NCBI GenBank assembly: GCA_023135025.1
Contig: JAGLTY010000100.1
Coordinates: 1 to 7,350, forward strand
Source: Bacteroidales bacterium
GTDB taxonomy: Bacteria > Bacteroidota > Bacteroidia > Bacteroidales > GCA-2748055
Direction of reading: 5' to 3'
DNA length: 7,350 nt
Shown: positions 1 to 5,130 of the stretch, piece by piece
How the letters are laid out: every line of letters starts with the position of its first letter
How positions within the stretch are numbered: position 1 is the first letter of the stretch
Program-made: the position numbers and the translations under genes
The notes under the pieces: model-generated
Database searches by the model: none
What the model saw: only the letters and a program-made list of their open reading frames with translations
What the model was told of the DNA's origin: nothing

Positions 1-1
1 G

Positions 2-2110
2 TACCAGGATCCCGATGGCAAGTTGCTCTTCGTGGAGTCGGTCCGGACCGTGGAAGAGTCCGGAGAAGGCTTTATCTATTATATGTGGCAGTGGAAAGAC
101 GATTCGACACGGATTGTACCCAAGCTCTCCTATGTCAGGGAGTTTCAATCGTGGAACTGGATCGTGGGAACTGGAATATATCTGGAAGATGTCACACTGG
201 AGATCCGCTCACTGAAGAACCGGTTGTTGCGGGTGGTCCTGATAATCACCCTGGTCATCAGCATCCTTCTGGCATTTATGATCAGACAGAGCCTGGGAAT
301 TGAACGAAAGAAAAAAGCTGCGGAAGATGCGCTTCTCCTCTCCAGGGAGAAATATAAGTCACTGGTGGAGGCAGCCACAGAAGGGACACTGATGATGGTA
401 GAGGGTAAATTTGTTTTTTCAAACTTCCGCTTCAGCGATCTCAGTGGCTACACTCCTTCAGAGGTAGAATCCCTGCGGTTCGAAGAGCTCTTCAGCCTTA
501 AATGGGAGAGCCTCGCCGCTGATTTCAAGGATCCTAAAAAATCAATCTCCCGCGAAACCCTGTTGAACTGCAATGAGAACAGAAAGAAGGAGGTGGTGAT
601 CTCCGCCTCCATGATCACCTATGCTGAACAGACCGGGTATATCATCGTTATCAAGGAGGTAAGCAGCCAGATGCAGTTTGAAAAGAATAGTGAACTGCTG
701 TCCGGAGAGCTACAGACCCTGCTGCTGATGATGCACCAGCCCCTGAAAGCGATCGCCAGGGAGATCAGGCGGGTTCACGCCGATGCCTCTGTCAGGGAGG
801 CTGTAAGGATCATGACCAGGAAACGGTGCGACGTCCTGTTCGTCAATCACGGCGAGAAGATTGTGGGCGTGATCAACCAGCACGATCTCACCGAAAGGGT
901 GCTGGCAACCGGTTTGGATCCAGATAAAAAAGTGATTGAGATCATGACCTCGCCGGTGATCACCCTGCCCGAAAATGCACTGCTGTATGAAGGATTGCTC
1001 ACCATGAAGAAAAGGGGGCTCTCCCATATAGCACTGATGGGTCCCAATAAGAAAATAAGAAGCGTGGTCGGTTTCCGGGAGATTGGTGGAATACAGGAAA
1101 ATCTGGCAGGTTTTCTGATCAAGGAGATTTCAGTTGCCGAAGGGGTGGAGCAACTCAAACGAATTTACAGGCGTCTGCCTGTCCTGGTAAAGGCGCTGAC
1201 TGAAAGCGGCGGACAGACCGGTATCATTACCCGGATCATCTGTTCTGTAGGAGATGCCATACACAGGCGCCTCATCGATCTTGCCATGGAGGAACTTGGA
1301 CCGGCTCCATGCAAATTCGCCTTTGTTGCCATGGGAAGCCAGGGCAGGGGTGAACAGACCCTGGCCACCGACCAGGACAATGCCATCATTACAGTGAATA
1401 TGCAGGAGAGTTACAGGCAGGAGGCACAGACCTACTTCCAGGTGCTGGCCAATAAGGTCAATAATGAGCTGGATGCGGTAGGGTACCGCTATTGCCAGGG
1501 AGAGATCATGGCCAAAAATCCCAAATGGAACCGGGATCTGAATGGCTGGAAAAAGTATTTCAGCGACTGGATTGGGAACAGCAATCCTCAGGATATCCTC
1601 GATGCTGCCATCTTCTTCGATTTCCGGTGTATCTATGGCGAAAAAATCCTGGTTGATCAGCTTCGTACCCATGTGAATAAAGCCTCGGAAGGTAAAGCTG
1701 TTTTCTTTTACCATATGGCCCGCTCAATCAACCAGATGAAGATTCCGGCGAAACTCAATGAACGTCCCATGGACATGAAAAAGATCCTGCTACCGGTCAC
1801 CTCCTATATCAGGCTCTACGCCATCCGCGAAAATCTGTCTGTAACAGGCAGCACAGAACGGGCAGCACTGCTTCTTGAGAAGGGAATCTTCGACCCAACC
1901 CTCTACGAAGAGCTGATACAAGCGTTCGATTTCATCACACATCTGCGCATCAGAAGCCAGGCAGCAAGTATCGCCCGCAACGAGGCACCCGGGAATATAA
2001 CAGACTCCCGACTGCTTGACCGGATCGAAACAATTACCCTGAAAAAGCACCTGCATGATATTGCCGGTCTGCAAACCAGACTAAGCGGAGAATTCAGCAG
2101 TGCCGAGTAA
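2..2110 (+). CDS. Cache–TM–PAS–CBS–CBS–DUF294 nucleotidyltransferase sensor protein (5' truncated)
   Basis: The frame is open from the left edge, so the true start lies outside; 702 residues are visible and a TAA stop ends it at 2108-2110. The TTG at 23 falls inside the Cache domain and is not a credible start. Residues 1-67 are the C-terminal half of a Cache domain (GEGFIYYMWQW, PKLSYVREFQSWNWIVGTGI), which normally faces the periplasm. A membrane helix follows at about 75-95, a charged linker, then a PAS-like region at about 117-224. Two CBS domains lie at about 250-364. The GlnD/DUF294-type nucleotidyltransferase core is at 445-463 (GSQGRGEQTLATDQDNAII), with the Gly-Ser pair and both acidic metal ligands (D457, D459). 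A helical DUF294 C-terminal domain runs from about 520 to 690 (DAAIFFDFRCIYGE). No histidine-kinase or GGDEF output is present. Inference: a ligand outside the membrane and nucleotides at the CBS pair control nucleotidyl transfer to an unknown target. DUF294-CBS proteins are usually soluble or carry a cyclic-nucleotide-binding domain. Confidence 0.92.
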   Translation, partial: YQDPDGKLLFVESVRTVEESGEGFIYYMWQWKDDSTRIVPKLSYVREFQSWNWIVGTGIYLEDVTLEIRSLKNRLLRVVLIITLVISILLAFMIRQSLGIERKKKAAEDALLLSREKYKSLVEAATEGTLMMVEGKFVFSNFRFSDLSGYTPSEVESLRFEELFSLKWESLAADFKDPKKSISRETLLNCNENRKKEVVISASMITYAEQTGYIIVIKEVSSQMQFEKNSELLSGELQTLLLMMHQPLKAIAREIRRVHADASVREAVRIMTRKRCDVLFVNHGEKIVGVINQHDLTERVLATGLDPDKKVIEIMTSPVITLPENALLYEGLLTMKKRGLSHIALMGPNKKIRSVVGFREIGGIQENLAGFLIKEISVAEGVEQLKRIYRRLPVLVKALTESGGQTGIITRIICSVGDAIHRRLIDLAMEELGPAPCKFAFVAMGSQGRGEQTLATDQDNAIITVNMQESYRQEAQTYFQVLANKVNNELDAVGYRYCQGEIMAKNPKWNRDLNGWKKYFSDWIGNSNPQDILDAAIFFDFRCIYGEKILVDQLRTHVNKASEGKAVFFYHMARSINQMKIPAKLNERPMDMKKILLPVTSYIRLYAIRENLSVTGSTERAALLLEKGIFDPTLYEELIQAFDFITHLRIRSQAASIARNEAPGNITDSRLLDRIETITLKKHLHDIAGLQTRLSGEFSSAE

Positions 2111-2143
2111 AAGCATAACTCTATATTCGAAATCCTTTATAAA

Positions 2144-3910
2144 ATGAAAAAAACGATCTTACTTCTTTTTCTGACCATTCCCTTTGGCCTTATTGCCCAG
2201 GAAGCGCAAGAAGCAGATGCACTGGTCTCTCCCAGAATCGCTAAACGTGAAATAACCGTTGGCGGAGATAAGGCCCATATTTCCGGATACAGTAACCAAT
2301 CCATCCAGTCGGCCATCGATGCCCTTGAAAAAACCGGAGGAACTGTTATCCTGAATCCCGGACACTATACAATTTCTGCTCCGGTCCGGCTGAAGAGCAA
2401 TGTAGATCTGATAGGGTCCGGCGAAGAGACCGTGCTAAAAAGAGAGAGGGGCATACAAAAAAAGTATATTGTTGATGCCGATTACGGTGAACTGAAACTG
2501 ACGGTTGAAGATTCGGATGACTTTGAGATAGGAATGAAAGTACAGGTAACCGATGACAAAAATAGCGGATGCTGGAATGTTTCTACAGCATACATCACCG
2601 ATATAGAAAATGATGTGATCTATATTGACAGAGGATTGATCCGCGATTACCGGTCCGATCTGAATGGGCTGCTGTCCAATGCCTCTTCTGTGATTGAGGT
2701 GATTGAGGCGGAGAACAGCTCCATTTCAAATTTGGTGATCGATGGCAACCGGAGTGAAAACTTCTTTGCTGATGGGTGCAATAGTGCGGGTGTATTGATT
2801 TTCAAATCAAAAAAGATCGTTGTTGACCATGTGCAGGTGAAAGATTTTAATGGGGAGGGGATCAGCTGGCAAATTACGGAACATGTCACGGTGAAAAACT
2901 GTGAGATTTCAGGCAGCGGGAATACCGGATTGCACCCGGGAACAGGATCACCTTTCTCTATCATTGAAAACAACGATGTGCATCACAACGATCGGGATGG
3001 ATTGTTTATTTGCTGGCGGGTATATCAAAGCAGGGTAACAGGGAATAAATTCCACCATAATGGCCGTTTTGGCTTGTGTACGGGCCACAAAGATTCCGAT
3101 GTACTGTTTGAGAACAATCACATATTTGAGAACAGAAGCGATGGTGTTCATCTTCGGGGAGAGAGAGAAGCCAATGCACCACACAGAAACAGATTTACCG
3201 GGAATACCATTGAGAATAACGGAACAGTCGAAGGTGGTTATGGTTTTTCCATAAATTCACCAGCCGAAGATCTGGTACTGAAAGAAAACGTTTTCAAAAA
3301 TTCAACCGGATCACAAAAAGCTGCGATATATGTGCATGAAGCAGGCTTAAAACCGGATTTAAATAATAACCAGTTTGATAAACATGAACTGGGTGAACTG
3401 ATATTCGAAACACCTGTATCAAAAGTAAAACCGGAACAACCATTAAATCCTGATGCCATGATGATTGATTATCAACCCATCGGAGAATTCCATACAGATC
3501 TGTCACCTCAAACCGGTGCCCCGCGACAGGGAGTGTTGGTTCCTGAAAACCGGGGGATCATTGAAATTTATCCTGCATATGAAGAGGCGATGCAGGGTCT
3601 CGGGCAATATGAGTATATCATCGTTTTGTACCATATGCATATGTCAAAAAAGTGGTACCCCGTGGTAAGACCTCCTTCCAGCAACAGAGAGTTTGGCCTG
3701 TTTGCTACCCGATCCCCGAACAGACCAAATTCCATCGGTCTTGGAGTTATTAAGCTGGAGAAAGTAACGGGCCGTCAACTGCATGTAAGTGGGATTGATG
3801 CATACAATGGAACACCGGTTCTGGATATCAAACCATGGCTCCCTTCCATCGATTGTCCGGACAGACAATCTAATCTCAACATTGAAAAAGATCTGGGAAT
3901 CAAAGAATAG
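2144..3910 (+). CDS. Secreted right-handed parallel beta-helix protein fused to a C-terminal TrmO-like (UPF0066) domain
   Basis: The ATG at 2144 has an A-rich leader (tttataaaATG) and gives a clear signal peptide: MKK, a hydrophobic core, and likely cleavage at A18|Q19 (no lipobox Cys). Residues about 50-100 resemble the start of pectate-lyase-3 type helices (QSIQSAIDALEKTGGTVIL). From about 190 to 400 there are seven or eight rungs of 22-28 residues with the recurring pattern N.(I/V/F)..N..(D/E)G(L/V/I), typical of PbH1 repeats. After a Pro-rich linker (about 424-438), residues 441-575 match the TrmO/UPF0066 family: PRQG (460-463), RPP (509-511), FATRSPNRPNSIG (520-532) and NGTPVLDIKPWLP (555-567). 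Known TrmO enzymes methylate t6A37 in tRNA using SAM in the cytoplasm, which conflicts with the export signal. The glycan substrate, if any, of the beta-helix cannot be told from sequence. It starts 33 bp after the sensor gene and may be cotranscribed. Its GC content is visibly lower than that gene's. Domain calls are firm; joint function is unknown. Confidence 0.93.
   Translation: MKKTILLLFLTIPFGLIAQEAQEADALVSPRIAKREITVGGDKAHISGYSNQSIQSAIDALEKTGGTVILNPGHYTISAPVRLKSNVDLIGSGEETVLKRERGIQKKYIVDADYGELKLTVEDSDDFEIGMKVQVTDDKNSGCWNVSTAYITDIENDVIYIDRGLIRDYRSDLNGLLSNASSVIEVIEAENSSISNLVIDGNRSENFFADGCNSAGVLIFKSKKIVVDHVQVKDFNGEGISWQITEHVTVKNCEISGSGNTGLHPGTGSPFSIIENNDVHHNDRDGLFICWRVYQSRVTGNKFHHNGRFGLCTGHKDSDVLFENNHIFENRSDGVHLRGEREANAPHRNRFTGNTIENNGTVEGGYGFSINSPAEDLVLKENVFKNSTGSQKAAIYVHEAGLKPDLNNNQFDKHELGELIFETPVSKVKPEQPLNPDAMMIDYQPIGEFHTDLSPQTGAPRQGVLVPENRGIIEIYPAYEEAMQGLGQYEYIIVLYHMHMSKKWYPVVRPPSSNREFGLFATRSPNRPNSIGLGVIKLEKVTGRQLHVSGIDAYNGTPVLDIKPWLPSIDCPDRQSNLNIEKDLGIKE
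3458..3910 (+). other. TrmO-like module with possible internal start inside the beta-helix fusion gene
   Basis: Two consecutive in-frame ATG codons (3458 and 3461; residues 439 and 440) sit exactly at the N-terminal edge of the TrmO-like domain. Starting there would give a stand-alone protein of about 149-150 residues with every recognisable family motif and no export signal, close to the size of short TrmO homologues. There is no Shine-Dalgarno sequence upstream, but the region is AT-rich (my hand count gives 21 G/C in 3421-3480 and 20 in 3361-3420), which is how many Bacteroidota start sites look. The domain boundary is seen in the sequence; the internal start is inference only. Confidence 0.4.
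3851..3870. repeat. Perfect 7-bp inverted repeat (hairpin) near the convergent gene ends
   Basis: GATTGTC (3851-3857) and its exact reverse complement GACAATC (3864-3870) flank a 6-base loop. The left arm and loop also contain a 10-bp palindrome, TGTCCGGACA (3854-3863), so two alternative foldings exist. It lies inside the last codons of the fusion gene, 45 bp beyond the thiamine pyrophosphokinase stop on the other strand. No T-run follows it on either strand, so it is not a canonical intrinsic terminator. It could still pause or stabilise the 3' end of the minus-strand operon transcript. Confidence 0.35.
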
Positions 3911-3914
3911 TTAA

Positions 3915-4541
3915 TCACCAGGCTCTATAAACGATCAGTGGCAGATCCGATTCAAAATGTAATATGAAGCTATCTGCCGTCGCTTCATTCAGAGTGGCTC
4001 TGTACCAATTGGACAGCTGCAAATCATTCAATGGATATTGCAGTCCGGTTGATGTAACCCGCGTGCTGTTATCAATGGAGAAGATTGAGATTTTCTGCCC
4101 GGCATACGACTGCTCATGTTCACCACTACGAACCCTAGAAAACATCCCATAATCTGATATGATCCGCACATCAATGTGGGGTAAATATTCAACCATCAGG
4201 GAAATATTTCCCAGGGTATGGTCCTCTCTCATTCCTGTGGCCCCAAGGATAGTGACAGATGGATACCCCTTCTCAATACAATAATGAACCGCCTTGGTCA
4301 GATCGTTGCTCTCCTGTTCATTGGAATGAATCATAACGGATGCATATTGCTCTCTGACTTCATCAGAAACTGAATCCATATCCCCGATAATCACATGGGG
4401 TGACATTCCAAATCCGACCAATTTATCGGCTGCGCCATCGCAACAGATCAACAGCTCTGCCGCTTTCAACAGATCCAGTCCCTGGCGGGCCGTTGGGAAT
4501 AGCCCGTTGGCCAGTATGACAATTTTATTCTCCCTTTTCAT
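3915..4541 (-). CDS. thiN: Thiamine pyrophosphokinase
   Basis: It transfers pyrophosphate from ATP to thiamine to make thiamine diphosphate in the cytoplasm. I choose the ATG at 4541 (208 residues); a TTG two codons upstream (4547) is the only other start before an in-frame stop. Counting from the ATG, the motifs of the family are present in order: a CDGAADKL motif (34-41), IGDMDSV (52-58) with two metal-binding aspartates, ESNDLTKA (77-84), LGATGMREDH (99-108) matching the usual GG.R.DH, and in the C-terminal thiamine-binding beta domain GLQYPL (166-171) followed by NE (185-186). Length is normal for bacterial enzymes. It overlaps the upstream transporter gene by 17 bp, so the two are probably translationally coupled, and it is the last gene of the operon. 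In Bacteroides the equivalent gene is called tnr3. Nothing looks damaged. Confidence 0.94.
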   Translation of the reverse strand: MKRENKIVILANGLFPTARQGLDLLKAAELLICCDGAADKLVGFGMSPHVIIGDMDSVSDEVREQYASVMIHSNEQESNDLTKAVHYCIEKGYPSVTILGATGMREDHTLGNISLMVEYLPHIDVRIISDYGMFSRVRSGEHEQSYAGQKISIFSIDNSTRVTSTGLQYPLNDLQLSNWYRATLNEATADSFILHFESDLPLIVYRAW

Positions 4542-5109
4542 CTTCAACCCTGTTATTCATCGATCTCTTCCATTCCATATATCCATAAACCGCCATCCCG
4601 GCATAGACTGCATAGAGGATGACAGTTGGATACAATCCTTTGTAAATATAGAGTCCAATGCTTACAACATTGGCAATAATCCATAAAAACCACTGTTCAA
4701 TGATTTTTCGGGTCAGCATCCAGGTGGCCACAATGGCCAGTGCAGTGGTAAAGGAATCGCCCAGTGGTACGGTGGAGTCGGTATACCTGTCCAGGACAAA
4801 ATAGATACCCACCCAGGAGAGTGCAAAAGTGAGGAAAAGCAAAAAGAGCTGTTGCCTGTTGATTCTGACCACAGGAAGCTCCCCTTTCGCTCTCTTTGAT
4901 CCACCCCTGCTCCAGTAATACCAGCCATAGATACTGATCAGGACATAGTAAACCTGAAGGCCCATATCGGCATAGAACTTACCGGCAAAGAAGATATAGA
5001 CATAGGCTGCCGAGGTGATGATTCCCAACGGCCAGAGCAATCTGTTCTGCTTCACCTCAAGAATCACATAGAGAATGCCTGTAACTACACCGAATATCTC
5101 AATCCACAT
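4525..5109 (-). CDS. pnuT: PnuC-family inner-membrane transporter, probably thiamine transporter PnuT
   Basis: A 194-residue, almost wholly hydrophobic protein with about seven membrane helices, normal for PnuC proteins, which are facilitators with a SWEET-like fold. Family features seen: an N-terminal helix followed by LLWPLGII (24-31), LQVYYVLISIYGWYYW (51-66), GDSFTTALAIVATWMLTRK (117-135), then EQWFLWIIANVVSIGLYIYK (138-157) and GMAVYGYMEW (171-180). PnuC proteins carry nicotinamide riboside, riboflavin or thiamine and rely on intracellular phosphorylation to trap the substrate. Here the substrate is inferred to be thiamine, because the gene sits between a TonB-dependent receptor (21 bp upstream) and thiamine pyrophosphokinase (17-bp overlap), the layout described for Bacteroides thiamine uptake. 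No NadR-like kinase is nearby, which argues against nicotinamide riboside. The charged C-terminal tail overlaps the start of the kinase gene. The ATG at 5109 has no clear Shine-Dalgarno sequence. Confidence 0.93.
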   Translation of the reverse strand: MWIEIFGVVTGILYVILEVKQNRLLWPLGIITSAAYVYIFFAGKFYADMGLQVYYVLISIYGWYYWSRGGSKRAKGELPVVRINRQQLFLLFLTFALSWVGIYFVLDRYTDSTVPLGDSFTTALAIVATWMLTRKIIEQWFLWIIANVVSIGLYIYKGLYPTVILYAVYAGMAVYGYMEWKRSMNNRVEDEKGE

Positions 5110-5130
5110 AGAACCCCATTCCAGAATTGA

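Noticed and set aside
23..25. TTG as start codon of the first gene
   Set aside because: Seven codons of matching Cache-domain sequence precede it in the open frame, so the gene begins outside the window.
1130..1714. 194-codon open frame on the minus strand inside the sensor gene
   Set aside because: It is antisense to the nucleotidyltransferase core, whose motifs are clear on the plus strand, and its translation resembles no known family.
2122..2129. TATATTCG, one mismatch from the Bacteroidota -7 promoter element TAnnTTTG, before the fusion gene
   Set aside because: No TTTG-like -33 element lies at a suitable distance; in AT-rich sequence a single near-match is weak.
2690..2707. Tandem 9-bp repeat GTGATTGAG x2
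   Set aside because: Encodes Val-Ile-Glu twice in a beta-strand region; two short copies are not meaningful on their own.
3632..3643. 12-bp perfect palindrome CATATGCATATG
   Set aside because: It encodes His-Met-His-Met in the TrmO-like domain, where the frame aligns well with the family; probably chance from alternating codons.
4545..4547. TTG start for thiamine pyrophosphokinase
   Set aside because: An ATG two codons downstream is a better start and all family motifs lie after it.
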